Under the pieces are notes generated by a model that was given only the letters and a program-made list of their open reading frames with translations, made no database searches and was not told the origin of the DNA. From the NCBI RefSeq assembly GCF_012272825.1, contig NZ_JAAWWS010000145.1, forward strand, positions 62,001 to 126,000: a stretch of 64,000 nt of DNA, read 5' to 3'. How positions within the stretch are numbered: position 1 is the stretch's first letter; each line of letters begins with the position of its first letter. This document shows positions 46,347 through 56,233 of the stretch, piece by piece. The translations under genes were made by a program, and so were the position numbers. The DNA comes from Wenzhouxiangella sp. XN79A (GTDB taxonomy: Bacteria; Pseudomonadota; Gammaproteobacteria; Xanthomonadales; Wenzhouxiangellaceae).

Positions 46347-46715
46347 TCAGAACGGTTTGTACACGGCCAGTGCCACGATCGTAACGTAGACGCCGAGCGC
46401 AAGCAGGTAGACCAGCACCGCGCGTTCGCGTCGTTCGATCCGGAAGGCCGCGATCCCCAGCCCGATGTAGACCACCAGCAGGATCAGCTTCAGGCCCAGC
46501 CAGCCGGCCTCGGGCAGCGAATGGCGGAAGTGCAGCCAGAGCCCCACACCGGAGGCCAGCAGCAGCGTGTCGACCAGGTGCGGCCCGACCCGGACCGCCG
46601 GATGATTCAGCGGCCGGTCCAGCACGCGGCGGACGAAGCCGCGCAGCGCGAAGCCCAGCCCGCTGAACGCGGCCAGCAGGACATGGAGGGACTGGAGCAG
46701 CTCGATGGGGCGCAC
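46347..46715 (-). CDS. SirB2-family four-helix membrane protein
   Basis: A 122-aa protein with four hydrophobic helices, matching SirB family members: SLHVLLAAFSGLGFALRGFVR, PHLVDTLLLASGVGLWLHF and WLGLKLILLVVYIGLGIAAF. The His in LHVL and in PHLVDT are conserved as in CopD/SirB-like proteins, which may bind haem or metal. Function unestablished. Divergent from the acetyl-CoA hydrolase gene. Confidence 0.8.
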   Translation of the reverse strand: MRPIELLQSLHVLLAAFSGLGFALRGFVRRVLDRPLNHPAVRVGPHLVDTLLLASGVGLWLHFRHSLPEAGWLGLKLILLVVYIGLGIAAFRIERRERAVLVYLLALGVYVTIVALAVYKPF

Positions 46716-46862
46716 GGGATCGATCCGGACGGCGGGGCGTCGATTCTACCCCGACGATTCCAGCTCAAGGACTCCGGCCGCATGCACCGGGTACGCTGCG
46801 CAGCCCCGCGCGGTACGACAGTCTGGGACAATCGGAGCCCGGCCCCCCGTCTCCGTTCCGTC

Positions 46863-48791
46863 ATGGCGAGTCAAGCACAGGTCCCCGAACCGTCGATCGA
46901 TCCGCTGCTCGACGCGCAGGTCGAGGAGATTCTCGAACGCGTCGGCCGGCGCCTGGTGGTCGGTCTGCCGCTCGGCCTCGGCAAGCCGAACCGGCTGGTC
47001 AACGCGATCTATCGCCGGGCCTGTGCCGATGCCTCGATCGACCTCGAGTTCGTCACGGCCCTGTCGCTGGACCCGCCGCGGCCCGGGCACTGGCTCGAGG
47101 CGCGCTTGATGGCGCCGATCCTCGAGCGGCTGTTCGGCACCGACTACCCGCGGCTGGCCTATCTGGCCGACGCGCGCGCCGACCGCCTGCCGGGCAATGT
47201 CCGGGTCACCGAGTTCTACTTCCAGTCGGGCGCGGCGCTGGCCAGGCCGGCCCTGCAGCGCCACTACATTTCGTCGAACTACACCCACGTGGCGCGCGAT
47301 CTGGTCGACCGCGGCGTGAACGTCGTGCTGCAGCTGGTCGCCCGGGCCCCCGACGGACGATTGAGCCTGGCCTGCAACCCGGACGTGACGCTGGACCTGA
47401 TGACGCGACTGGCCAACCGCCCCGACCACCGGGTGTTCGCGATCGGCCAGGTCCACCCCGAGCTGCCGTTCCTGCCCGGCGATGCGGTGGTCGATGCCGA
47501 CTTCTTCGACCGCCTGATCGAGCACGATCCCGATCAGCGCCTGTTCGCGCTGCCGCGCGGCCCGGTCTCGATCCAGGACCACGCGGTCGGCTTCCACGCC
47601 TCGCGGCTGATCGCCGACGGCGGCACGCTGCAGATCGGCATCGGCAGCCTGTCCGATGCCCTGGTTCACTGGTTGATCCTGCGCCACCGGCGCAATGCCG
47701 ACTACCGGTCGCTGGTCGATGCCGCGCCGAAGTCGGGCTCGGCCGCGCTGGGCGACGACGCTCCGTTCGAGGCCGGGCTGTACGGCGCCAGCGAGATGTT
47801 CATGGACGGGTTCATGCACCTCTATCGCGCCGGAATCCTGAAGCGCGAGGTGTTCGACGACCTGACCGTGATGCGCCGTGCGAATGCCGGCATGGCCGTC
47901 GAGGGCGCGGGCCGCGGCGCGTTGATGGACGGCGGCTTCTACCTGGGCAGCCGCGCGTTCTACGATTTCCTGGCCGGTCTCGACGATGCCGAACGCGAGC
48001 GCTTCCGGATGCATGGTGTGAGCCGCATCAACCAGCTCTACGGCGGCCGCGAGGCCCTGGAGCTCGAGCAGCGCCGGCACGCCCGGTTCGTCAACACCTG
48101 CATGATGATGACCGCGACCGGCGCTGCGGTCTCCGACGGGCTGGCCGACTACCAGGTGGTGTCGGGCGTGGGCGGTCAGTACAACTTCGTCGCCATGGCC
48201 CATGCGATGGACGACGGCCGCTCGGCGCTGATGCTGCGCGCGACCCGCGAGCGCAAGGGGCAGACCACCTCGAACATCGTCTGGCAGTACCCTCACCAGA
48301 CCATTCCGCGCCATCTGCGCGATCTGGTCGTCACCGAATACGGGATCGCCGACCTGCGCGGCCGCACGGACGAGGAGTGCATCCAGGCGATGCTCTCGAT
48401 CACCGATGCCCGCTTCCAGGACGAACTGGCCGACCAGGCGCGGCGGGCCGGCAAGCTCGATCCCGCCTGGCGGATTCCGGAGGCCTGGCGCGCCAACCTG
48501 CCGGAGGCCCTGGAACGCCGGTTCGGCACCGCCCGGGGGGCGGTGCCCAGCTACCCGTTCGGCAGCGATTTCACCGAGGTCGAACAACGCCTGATCCCCG
48601 CGCTGCAGTGGGTCAAGGCCCGGTCGCGTTCGAAGTGGCGGGTGCTGGTCGAGGCTCTGCGCGGTGGCCGGGGCGACCACTCGGCCGAGCTGGCCCGGCT
48701 CGGCCTGGACACGCCCGAGTCGATCGGCGAGCGGGTGACGGCGCGAGTGGTGGCGCGCGCGCTGGACGAAACCGCCGACGCGGTGCGCTGA
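46863..48791 (+). CDS. Acetyl-CoA hydrolase/CoA-transferase family protein
   Basis: A 642-aa class I CoA-transferase-like enzyme. C-terminal hallmarks are GVGGQYNFVAMAHA and SNIVWQYPHQTIPRHLRDLVVTEYGIADLRGRTDEE; the catalytic glutamate is expected in the FRASMEM-equivalent stretch (LYGASEMFMDGF). It is longer than acetate CoA-transferases (about 500 aa) but typical for the large proteobacterial subgroup with an N-terminal extension. Exact acyl-CoA substrate unknown. The start is the only ATG consistent with the fold; the upstream frame lies inside the divergent genes. Confidence 0.85.
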   Translation: MASQAQVPEPSIDPLLDAQVEEILERVGRRLVVGLPLGLGKPNRLVNAIYRRACADASIDLEFVTALSLDPPRPGHWLEARLMAPILERLFGTDYPRLAYLADARADRLPGNVRVTEFYFQSGAALARPALQRHYISSNYTHVARDLVDRGVNVVLQLVARAPDGRLSLACNPDVTLDLMTRLANRPDHRVFAIGQVHPELPFLPGDAVVDADFFDRLIEHDPDQRLFALPRGPVSIQDHAVGFHASRLIADGGTLQIGIGSLSDALVHWLILRHRRNADYRSLVDAAPKSGSAALGDDAPFEAGLYGASEMFMDGFMHLYRAGILKREVFDDLTVMRRANAGMAVEGAGRGALMDGGFYLGSRAFYDFLAGLDDAERERFRMHGVSRINQLYGGREALELEQRRHARFVNTCMMMTATGAAVSDGLADYQVVSGVGGQYNFVAMAHAMDDGRSALMLRATRERKGQTTSNIVWQYPHQTIPRHLRDLVVTEYGIADLRGRTDEECIQAMLSITDARFQDELADQARRAGKLDPAWRIPEAWRANLPEALERRFGTARGAVPSYPFGSDFTEVEQRLIPALQWVKARSRSKWRVLVEALRGGRGDHSAELARLGLDTPESIGERVTARVVARALDETADAVR

Positions 48792-48797
48792 TCCGGG

Positions 48798-50639
48798 TCA
48801 GTCGTCCCCGGCCGGCCCGTCCTCTTCCGGGTTGCTGTCGGCGGCGCGTGCAGCGTCATCGTCGGGCGCGAAATACAGCACGGTCCAGCCGGCCGAAGGC
48901 TCGAAGGCCTGTTCGTCGGAATACAGCCGGAGCTGACCGTCGGGCCCCAGCGCGCCGAGCAGCAGCCAGTCGTCGACCGGTTCGCCCATCCGGTCGACGA
49001 AATCATCGAGACCGTACTCATCGGTCAGTCGGGTGGTCTGGATCGTCCAGCCGGCGTCCAGGCGATCGACCAGCGTCTCGAAGCGCGCCTCGCCGTCGAA
49101 CGCGATCTGGCCGCGCTGCTCGACGTTGAGCTGGCGCGATTCGTGGTCACCGTCTTCATGGGTCGCCAGCTGGAAGGTGCGGTGGCGGCCGAACTCGTGG
49201 CCCAGCGCCTTGCAGACCAGCGCGTTGTAGAAGTCGTTGTCGGTCGCGCACAACAGGTGGCCGAGGTGCTGGTCCTCGAGCTCCAGTTCGGCGTGTTCGG
49301 ACAGGATCTCGCCGTAGTAGGTCTCGATGCCTTCCATCCGCGCTTCGCGCAGTCGACGGAACGACCCGTCGACGATCATTGCCTCGTACTCGTGCTGTTT
49401 CAGCGTCGATGCCAGCGCCACCGACCAGCGCGATGCGCCGACGATCAGCAGGCCGTTGGCGTGCTTCGCGGCCAGGTCGAGCTTCTGCCCCAGCCAGCCG
49501 AGGGTCAGCCCATGGGCCAGCACGGTGATGAGGATCACCGCGAACACCACCGGCAGCAGCAGTTCGGCGTCGGCGTGGCCGGCGGCGACCAGGTCGGGCC
49601 CGAAGATGCCCGCGGTGGCCGCCGCGACGATCCCGCGCGGCGCAATCCATGCCAGCAGCCAGCGATCGTTGCGCTGGATCGGCGCCCCGATCGTGCTCAG
49701 CAGGATGGTCACGGGTCGCAGCACGAACAGCACCACCAGCAGCAACAGCACGATGCGGAGATCGATCATCGCCAGCGAGTCCAGGGTCAGCTGGCTGGGA
49801 ATGACGATGAACAGCACCGACAGCAGGATGATCGTGAGGTTTTCCTTGAACCGCTGAAGCTCGGCCCGCTCGCCCAGCGGCAGGTTGCCGAGCACCACCC
49901 CCATCACCGTGACCGACAGCAGGCCGGCCTCGTACTGGTAGGCGTTGCCGGCCTCGAACACCACCAGCACCAGGACCATCAGCAGCGGCGGCTTGAGGTG
50001 CTCGGGGACCCAGCCGCGCTGGAACGCCAGGCCGGTGATCCAGCCGGCGGCTGCGCCGAGACCGCCGGCGACAACCAGCGCCGAGCCCAGCGCGAAGGCG
50101 GTTTCGGCCAGCGTTTCGCCTTCGACCGTGAAGTACTGGAACGCCAGCACCGCCAGCAGCACGCCGACCGGGTCGTTGACGATGCCTTCCCACTTGAGCA
50201 GCGATGCGCTGCGGTTGTTCAGCCGAGCCTGGCGCAGCAGCGGCGCGATCACGGTCGGGCCGGTCACGACCAGGATCGCGCCCAGCACCCAGGCCACCGG
50301 CCAGCTGATGCCGCCGACGTAGTGCGCGGCGAGCGCCCCGAGAATCATCGCGATCGGCGGTGCGATCAGGGTCAGCCGGCCGATGCCGTGGCCGACCCGG
50401 CGGAACTCGCCGAGCTTCAGGTCCATGCCGCCTTCGAACAGGATGATCGCCACGCCCAGGCCGATCATGCTGGTCAATTCGTCGCCCGTCATCGAGAACT
50501 CGACGATCCCCAGCGCCGGGCCGAGTACCAGGCCGGCGGCGATCAGGACCACGATCGCCGGCAGCCGCAGCCGCCAGGCCAGCCATTGGCTGGCCAGTCC
50601 GGCCGCCAGGATCACGAGCGTCAGCGTGGCAGTCTCCAT
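48798..50639 (-). CDS. CPA1-type cation/proton antiporter with C-terminal nucleotide-binding-like domain
   Basis: A 613-aa protein: about 12 membrane helices (residues 1-390) with the ion-binding Asn-Asp pair in WEGIVNDPVGVLLAVLAFQ and FEGGMDLKLGEFRR, typical of CPA1 transporters. A cytoplasmic part follows with a Rossmann-like TrkA-N stretch (NGLLIVGASRWSVALASTLK); its glycine motif is degenerate, so nucleotide binding is uncertain. It would exchange Na+ or K+ for H+, complementing the Mrp system at 24-31 kb. Confidence 0.88.
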   Translation of the reverse strand: METATLTLVILAAGLASQWLAWRLRLPAIVVLIAAGLVLGPALGIVEFSMTGDELTSMIGLGVAIILFEGGMDLKLGEFRRVGHGIGRLTLIAPPIAMILGALAAHYVGGISWPVAWVLGAILVVTGPTVIAPLLRQARLNNRSASLLKWEGIVNDPVGVLLAVLAFQYFTVEGETLAETAFALGSALVVAGGLGAAAGWITGLAFQRGWVPEHLKPPLLMVLVLVVFEAGNAYQYEAGLLSVTVMGVVLGNLPLGERAELQRFKENLTIILLSVLFIVIPSQLTLDSLAMIDLRIVLLLLVVLFVLRPVTILLSTIGAPIQRNDRWLLAWIAPRGIVAAATAGIFGPDLVAAGHADAELLLPVVFAVILITVLAHGLTLGWLGQKLDLAAKHANGLLIVGASRWSVALASTLKQHEYEAMIVDGSFRRLREARMEGIETYYGEILSEHAELELEDQHLGHLLCATDNDFYNALVCKALGHEFGRHRTFQLATHEDGDHESRQLNVEQRGQIAFDGEARFETLVDRLDAGWTIQTTRLTDEYGLDDFVDRMGEPVDDWLLLGALGPDGQLRLYSDEQAFEPSAGWTVLYFAPDDDAARAADSNPEEDGPAGDD

Positions 50640-50704
50640 CGTGCGGCTCGGGGCGCTCGATTGGCGCGTGCGGGGGGATGACTTAGAATCGCACGATCGC
50701 CGCG

Positions 50705-52435
50705 ATGGATGCAAAACCGATGACGTTCCTGCGCACGCTGCCTGTTTCGCTGCTCGCCCTGGGCCTGGTCGCCTGTTCCGAGCCTGCCGAGCCGCCGGTT
50801 CCGCCGGCCGCCGAGCCGACCACCGAGTCGACCACCGATGCATCGACCCGCCCGCCGGATGCACTGGCCGGCAACGGTCCCGAGCTGCTCGTCGACCGCG
50901 ACCGCCTGGGCATCTATCACCCGGTCGAACTGACCGCCGACCTGTCCGGTCTGAGCGACGATCAGCGCGAGATGCTCCGACGTCTGATCGAGGCCGGTTT
51001 GCTGATGGAGCGCCTGTTCTGGCGCCAGGCCTTCGGTGACCCGACGCCGCTGCGCGAGGCCATCGACGATCCGGAGCTGCTTCGCTTCGTCGATCTGAAC
51101 TTCGGCCCCTGGGATCGGCTGAACGGCAACGCGCCGTTCCTGGCCGGGTACGGCCCGAAACCACCGGGCGCGCGGTTCTATCCCGACGACATGACGCGCG
51201 AGGAATACGCGGCGTGGAACGAGCCGAACAAGGACGATCCGTACAGCCTGGTTCGCCGCGACGAAGCCGGCGAGCTGGTGCTCGTGCCCTACCATCAGGC
51301 GTTTCCGGTCGAACTCGGCCGGGCCGCGGTATTGCTGCGGCAGGCCGCCGCGCTGGCCGAGTCCGAGGCCTTCGCGACCTACCTGGCGCTGCGCGCCGAT
51401 GCGCTGCTGACCGGGGACTACCGGCCGAGCGACATGGCCTGGATGGACGTGCGCGACAACGACATCGAGCTGGTCTTCGGTCCGATCGAGAACTACGAGG
51501 ACCAGTTGTTCGGCATTCGCACGGCCTTCGAGGCCTTCGTGCTGATCAAGGACCGCGCCTGGTCGGAGCGCCTGTCGCGCTATGCCGAACTGCTGCCTGC
51601 GCTGCAGCGCGGCCTGCCGGTCGACGAGGCCTACAAGGCCGAGCAGCCGGGCACCGATGCCGACCTGAACGCCTACGACGCGATCTTCTACGCCGGCGAC
51701 GCCAACGCCGGTGCCAAGACCATCGCGATCAACCTGCCGAACGACGAAGCCGTCCAGCTGGAGAAGGGCACCCGTCGGCTGCAGCTGAAGAACACCATGC
51801 GGGCCAAGTTCGATCACATCCTGGTGCCGATCGCCGAGCTGCTGATCGACGAGCGGCAACTGCCCAACATCACCTTCGACGCGTTCTTCGCCAACGTGAT
51901 GTTCCACGAGGTCGCGCACGGGCTCGGCATCAAGTTCACCATCGACGACGGTCGCCCCGTGCGCGCGGCGCTGGCCGAGCATCAGTCGGCGATCGAGGAA
52001 GGCAAGGCCGACATCCTCGGCCTCGACATGATCGAGCAGCTGGTCGCGATGGAGGAATGGGACGGCGAGCTGATGGACCACTACGTGACCTTCCTGGCCG
52101 GGATCTTCCGTTCGGTCCGGTTCGGGGCCTCGTCGGCGCACGGCCGGGCGAACATGGTGGCGTTCAACTGGTTCCGCGAAGCCGGCGCGTTCCGCCGCGA
52201 TGCCGACACCGGCCGCTACACGGTCGACCGCGCGGCCTTCGAACAGGCGGTCAACGGCCTGTCGAACCGCATCCTGACCCTGCAGGGCGACGGCGATTAC
52301 GAGGCGACCGGTGCATTTCTCGAACGCTACGCGGTGATGCCGGAGCAGCTTGCCGCCGACCTGGCCCGGGCCGAAGCCTCGGGCATCCCGGTCGATATCC
52401 GGTTGATCCAGGGACCGGACCTTGTCGGTCTCTGA
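50705..52435 (+). CDS. M49-like (dipeptidyl-peptidase III type) zinc peptidase lipoprotein
   Basis: A 576-aa lipoprotein (lipobox LVACSE) with a metallopeptidase domain. The zinc site is HEVAHG (H401, E402, H405) and the third ligand region IEEGKADILGLDM (E431/E432), the arrangement of peptidase family M49. Canonical M49 has a six-residue HExxxH motif; here it is the common five-residue HExxH. Envelope anchoring implies a role outside the cytosol. It is followed 30 nt later by the large sensory cyclase. Confidence 0.8.
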   Translation: MDAKPMTFLRTLPVSLLALGLVACSEPAEPPVPPAAEPTTESTTDASTRPPDALAGNGPELLVDRDRLGIYHPVELTADLSGLSDDQREMLRRLIEAGLLMERLFWRQAFGDPTPLREAIDDPELLRFVDLNFGPWDRLNGNAPFLAGYGPKPPGARFYPDDMTREEYAAWNEPNKDDPYSLVRRDEAGELVLVPYHQAFPVELGRAAVLLRQAAALAESEAFATYLALRADALLTGDYRPSDMAWMDVRDNDIELVFGPIENYEDQLFGIRTAFEAFVLIKDRAWSERLSRYAELLPALQRGLPVDEAYKAEQPGTDADLNAYDAIFYAGDANAGAKTIAINLPNDEAVQLEKGTRRLQLKNTMRAKFDHILVPIAELLIDERQLPNITFDAFFANVMFHEVAHGLGIKFTIDDGRPVRAALAEHQSAIEEGKADILGLDMIEQLVAMEEWDGELMDHYVTFLAGIFRSVRFGASSAHGRANMVAFNWFREAGAFRRDADTGRYTVDRAAFEQAVNGLSNRILTLQGDGDYEATGAFLERYAVMPEQLAADLARAEASGIPVDIRLIQGPDLVGL

Positions 52436-52465
52436 GTCGATGTCGCAGGTCGCCCGTCGTTCGCC

Positions 52466-55342
52466 GTGGTCGTCGCGCCGTTGATCCGCGGCCTGCTTCT
52501 CGCCGCGGCGCTCTGGACCGGCGCCGCGCCGGCCTCGACGCTGACCGGACAGCCGGTCATCCAGCGCTTCACGCCGGATCTCGACGTCTATCCGTCGTCG
52601 TTCGCGGTCGCCCAGGACGAAGCCGGCATCGTCTACGTCGGGGGCGTGGACGGCCTGCTGTCGTTCGACGGCAGTCACTGGTATGCGCACACCCGGCAGT
52701 ACGACGATTTCGTCCGCTCGCTGGCCCTGGACCCGGCGGCACGGCGTCTCTACGTGGGCGGCTACGATGCCTTCGGCTATTTCGAAACGCCAGTGGCGCC
52801 GAACGCCGAGTTCGTCGACCTGACCGAACGGGTGGCCCCGGAGGATGCCGAGTTCGCCGATGTCTGGGCCGTGCTGGTCGCGCCGGAAGGCATCTTCTTC
52901 CAGGCGCTCAACCACCTGTTCCGCTACGATCCGGTCGCCGACACGCTGGAGACGTTTCGCCATCCCGGACGATTCGGCGCGATCGCCCGCTTCGACGGCG
53001 AGGTGGTCGTGCAATACCGCGGCGAAGGCCTGCGGCGCTGGACCGGGGCCGGCTTCGAGCCGATCCCGGGAACCGGATCGCTGAGCGAGCAGATCTTTCA
53101 GCTGGTACCGCTGGACGACGGCGGGGCCCTGACCTTTTCGCGCGACGGGCGTTGGCTGCGGGTCGGTGCCGACGGTGTGACGCCGTTTCCGGTGCCGCCC
53201 GGCCTGCCGGCATCGAGCGAGTTCAGCACCGCGATGCCGACGCCCGAGGGGCGGATCGCGATGGGCAACCGCTTCGGCGAGGTCTGGTTCCTCGATCCGG
53301 GCACCGGCGCAAGCGAGGCGGTGCGGGTGTCGACCGACTGGATCTCGGGCCTGGCGGCGTCGCCGGAAGGCGGCCTGGTCATCCAGACCGATCACGAGAC
53401 GCTGCACCTTCGCTGGCCGTCGCGCTGGACCCGGCTGGGACCGGCCGATGGGCTGAGCGGCATGATCCACGAGGTGCTGGAATGGAACGGTCGCTGGATC
53501 GCGATCACCAACGCCGGCGCGCTTGCCCGTTCCGCCGACGGCGCGGGCTTCGAACCGCTGGGCTGGACCGATTTCGAGGCCTGGGACCTGCTTCCGCTGG
53601 GCGACGGCACGGCGCTGTTCGCCGAATCCTACGTGCTCAAGCACGTCGACGCCGACGGCGTGCTGCGTGCTTTCGACACGATCCAGTATCCGCGCATCGT
53701 GCTGGCCAGCCGGGCCGAACCGGGCCTGTACTACGTCGGCACCGAGTTCGGGCTGGCGGTGCTGCGTCGCGACGGCGAAGCGTGGTCGGTGCTGAAGGGC
53801 AACGACGACGAGGCCGAACTGGTGGTCTCGTTGTACGAGCTCGGGCCGGGCGAGGTGCTGGCCGGTACCGATACCGACGGCCTGCAGCGGCTCCGGCTCG
53901 ATGCCACCCGAACGGCCTATGCCGAACGGGCGGTGTACGCTGAGGACCGCATCGACTACGGCCCGTATTCGAGCGCCGAACTGGTCACGATCGACGACGA
54001 GCCGCACGTCGTCACGATGGGGGGAGTCTGGCGCTACCGGGATGGCGACCTGGTTGCGCGCGATCTCCCGGGCTTCAATGAACTGCGGCGCGACTCGTTC
54101 CTGTCGCTGAACCAGTCGCCGGACGGCACCCTGTACGCGTGGGACGAGCGTCGACTGTTCCGGTTGCGGCCGCCGAACGTCTGGCAGGAGTTCGATATCG
54201 CCCCGGTGATGCGGGGCGCGCTGGGCTCGCTGACGCACGATTCGGAGGGTCGGTTGCTGATCGGGATGCTGGGCAGCCTGGTGCTGCACGACCCCAGCGC
54301 TCCGGTTTCGCCCCACCCCGGGCTGGCCTCGATGCTGCGCAGCGTGACCTATCGCGACGGCGAGACGCCGGAGCGTTTCCTGGATCTGGAGCAACATCAC
54401 GCACTGGAGCCGGCGGGTCGGTTCGCGCTTCGGTTCGAGTTCACGCTGCCGGGCCTGGACGGTCGCGACGATATTGCCTACCAGGCGCGATTGACCGGCT
54501 TCGAAACCGGCTATTCCGGCTGGTCCAGCACCGACCACTGGACGTATTACGACCTCGAGCCCGGGGTCTACGCGTTCGAAGCCCGCGCCCGCGACGCACT
54601 CGGACGGATCACCGTGATCGACCCGTTCGAGTTCGAGATCGTCCCGCCCTGGACCCGCAGTGCCTGGGCCGAGGGTCTGAAGGTGGCCGGCCTGGGCGTG
54701 GTGCTGGCGCTGCTGGTCTGGCTGCTGATGCGGGCCCGGCTGTGGCGACTGGAGGCCGAGCGCCAGCGCCTGAGCGCGATGGTCGATGAGCGCACCCGGG
54801 CGCTGGAGGCGGCGAATCGGCAGCTGAAGGTGCTGGCCGAAGTGGACGACCTGACCGGCGTGGCCAACCGCCGCCGGCTCGACGCCTTCCTGCGACAGGC
54901 GCTGGATCGCTGCCGCCGCCGGCACCGGCCGCTGGCCGTCGCGCTGGTCGACCTCGACCGCTTCAAGCCGTTCAACGATCGGCACGGCCACCTGGCCGGC
55001 GATCGCGCGCTGCGCAGCGTCGCCGAATCCCTGGATCGCGTGTTCGGCGACGACGAGCGACTGGTCGCGCGCTTCGGCGGCGACGAGTTCGTGATCGTGA
55101 TGCCCGGGGTCGATCGCGACGAGGCCGTGGCGCTGGCCGAGCAGGCGCGTTCGGCGCTGAAATCGCTCGGGGTGGACCTGAAGTTCTCGATCGGCATCGC
55201 GGTGGCCGGCATCGGCAGCCGGCCGGAGCCGGCCGAACTGGTCGAGGCGGCCGACCGGCAGATGTACGTGGCCAAGAAGGCCGGGCGCGACGGGGTGTCG
55301 GTGACCACGCTCGAGCGAGCGCCGGGCGATTCGGCCGACTGA
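52466..55342 (+). CDS. Periplasmic beta-propeller / Y_Y_Y / GGDEF diguanylate cyclase (GTG start)
   Basis: A 958-aa sensor. After a signal-like N-terminus comes a seven- or eight-bladed periplasmic propeller (residues about 35-600), then a Y_Y_Y Ig-like domain (YQARLTGFETGYSGWSS), a single transmembrane helix (GLGVVLALLVWLLMRARLW), a short coiled coil and a GGDEF domain with GGDEF at 871-875. The cytosolic domain should synthesise c-di-GMP; no RxxD I-site is seen. This layout parallels hybrid two-component sensors with Reg_prop/Y_Y_Y parts, usually sensing glycans, but with cyclase output. GTG start; no ATG is nearby in frame. Confidence 0.87.
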   Translation: MVVAPLIRGLLLAAALWTGAAPASTLTGQPVIQRFTPDLDVYPSSFAVAQDEAGIVYVGGVDGLLSFDGSHWYAHTRQYDDFVRSLALDPAARRLYVGGYDAFGYFETPVAPNAEFVDLTERVAPEDAEFADVWAVLVAPEGIFFQALNHLFRYDPVADTLETFRHPGRFGAIARFDGEVVVQYRGEGLRRWTGAGFEPIPGTGSLSEQIFQLVPLDDGGALTFSRDGRWLRVGADGVTPFPVPPGLPASSEFSTAMPTPEGRIAMGNRFGEVWFLDPGTGASEAVRVSTDWISGLAASPEGGLVIQTDHETLHLRWPSRWTRLGPADGLSGMIHEVLEWNGRWIAITNAGALARSADGAGFEPLGWTDFEAWDLLPLGDGTALFAESYVLKHVDADGVLRAFDTIQYPRIVLASRAEPGLYYVGTEFGLAVLRRDGEAWSVLKGNDDEAELVVSLYELGPGEVLAGTDTDGLQRLRLDATRTAYAERAVYAEDRIDYGPYSSAELVTIDDEPHVVTMGGVWRYRDGDLVARDLPGFNELRRDSFLSLNQSPDGTLYAWDERRLFRLRPPNVWQEFDIAPVMRGALGSLTHDSEGRLLIGMLGSLVLHDPSAPVSPHPGLASMLRSVTYRDGETPERFLDLEQHHALEPAGRFALRFEFTLPGLDGRDDIAYQARLTGFETGYSGWSSTDHWTYYDLEPGVYAFEARARDALGRITVIDPFEFEIVPPWTRSAWAEGLKVAGLGVVLALLVWLLMRARLWRLEAERQRLSAMVDERTRALEAANRQLKVLAEVDDLTGVANRRRLDAFLRQALDRCRRRHRPLAVALVDLDRFKPFNDRHGHLAGDRALRSVAESLDRVFGDDERLVARFGGDEFVIVMPGVDRDEAVALAEQARSALKSLGVDLKFSIGIAVAGIGSRPEPAELVEAADRQMYVAKKAGRDGVSVTTLERAPGDSAD

Positions 55343-55358
55343 CCGGGTCGGGTCGGCC

Positions 55359-56216
55359 TCACCGATCGAGCGGAGCGACCACCCGGCGGGCGATGGCCCG
55401 CGCCGTGGCGTCGGGGTGCTGCATCCAGGTGAAGTGGTCGATCCGCTGGTGCTTGTCGCCGGCGGTGATCGTCTGGCGAGTGACGGTGCAGCGCGGCAGC
55501 TTGGCCAGCAGCCAGTCGGTCGATGCGGCCGGGACGAAGCCGTCGTGTTCCATGGCGATGACATGCACCGGCTTTTCGAGCGCGGCCAGCGTCGGGTCCT
55601 CGTTGCGTTCGGGGCGGCCCCAGGCGTAGCGCCCGCTGCGGCCGGTCCGGGCCCAGTCGATCATCAGCTGCCGGGCTTCGGTGCCGGCGAAGCCGAGCCG
55701 GCGCCCCGGGTAGTAACCGAACACCCGCGCGATGGCCGGCAGCAGGTGCAGCATGCCGAGCAGGCCAAGACCGGTGAACCGCGGGAAGCAGCGCCAGTAC
55801 GGTGATCCGCCGGCAATGACCAGCAACCCGGCGATGCCCTCGGGGTGCCGGGCAGCCGCCAGGCAGGCCAGTTGCGAGCCGAGGCTGTGGCCGGCCAGCC
55901 ACAGCGGTGCGCCGGCCGCCGCGCTGCGCGCGGTGGCCAGCGCGGCGGCCAGGTCGAGGTCGAGCAGTTCGTCGTAGCCCCAGTCCACGCCGCGTCGGGC
56001 ACGCCACGACGAGGCCCCGTTGCCGCGCCACTCGTGGATCAGCAGCCTGAGGCCGCGGCGCTCGAGCGCGTGACCGAGCGGGATCAGGTTGCGTGCACTG
56101 ATGCCCATGCCGGGCAACAGCAGCACGGTCGGCCGGCCGGCCGGGCCGATCTCGATGACTTCGAACCGGTGACCGTCCGCGGCTTCGACGGGTAGGGCGC
56201 GCTGATCGTGGGCCAT
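55359..56216 (-). CDS. Alpha/beta hydrolase
   Basis: A 285-aa alpha/beta-hydrolase. Oxyanion-hole LLLPGMGISARN, nucleophile elbow GHSLGSQ (Ser), a late acid in VIAMEHDGFVPA and the C-terminal His in RIDHFTWMQHPD form the triad. No signal peptide. It lies 17 nt after pldA, so possibly a lipid- or lysolipid-related esterase; that is inference from position. Confidence 0.85.
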   Translation of the reverse strand: MAHDQRALPVEAADGHRFEVIEIGPAGRPTVLLLPGMGISARNLIPLGHALERRGLRLLIHEWRGNGASSWRARRGVDWGYDELLDLDLAAALATARSAAAGAPLWLAGHSLGSQLACLAAARHPEGIAGLLVIAGGSPYWRCFPRFTGLGLLGMLHLLPAIARVFGYYPGRRLGFAGTEARQLMIDWARTGRSGRYAWGRPERNEDPTLAALEKPVHVIAMEHDGFVPAASTDWLLAKLPRCTVTRQTITAGDKHQRIDHFTWMQHPDATARAIARRVVAPLDR

Positions 56217-56233
56217 GCGACTCCCCGTGCGAG

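Noticed and set aside
50621-55564. A 1647-codon minus-strand open frame
   Set aside because: Antisense to the M49-like and cyclase genes; rich in Arg, Gln, Val and Gly in the manner of GC-rich shadow frames, with no domain.
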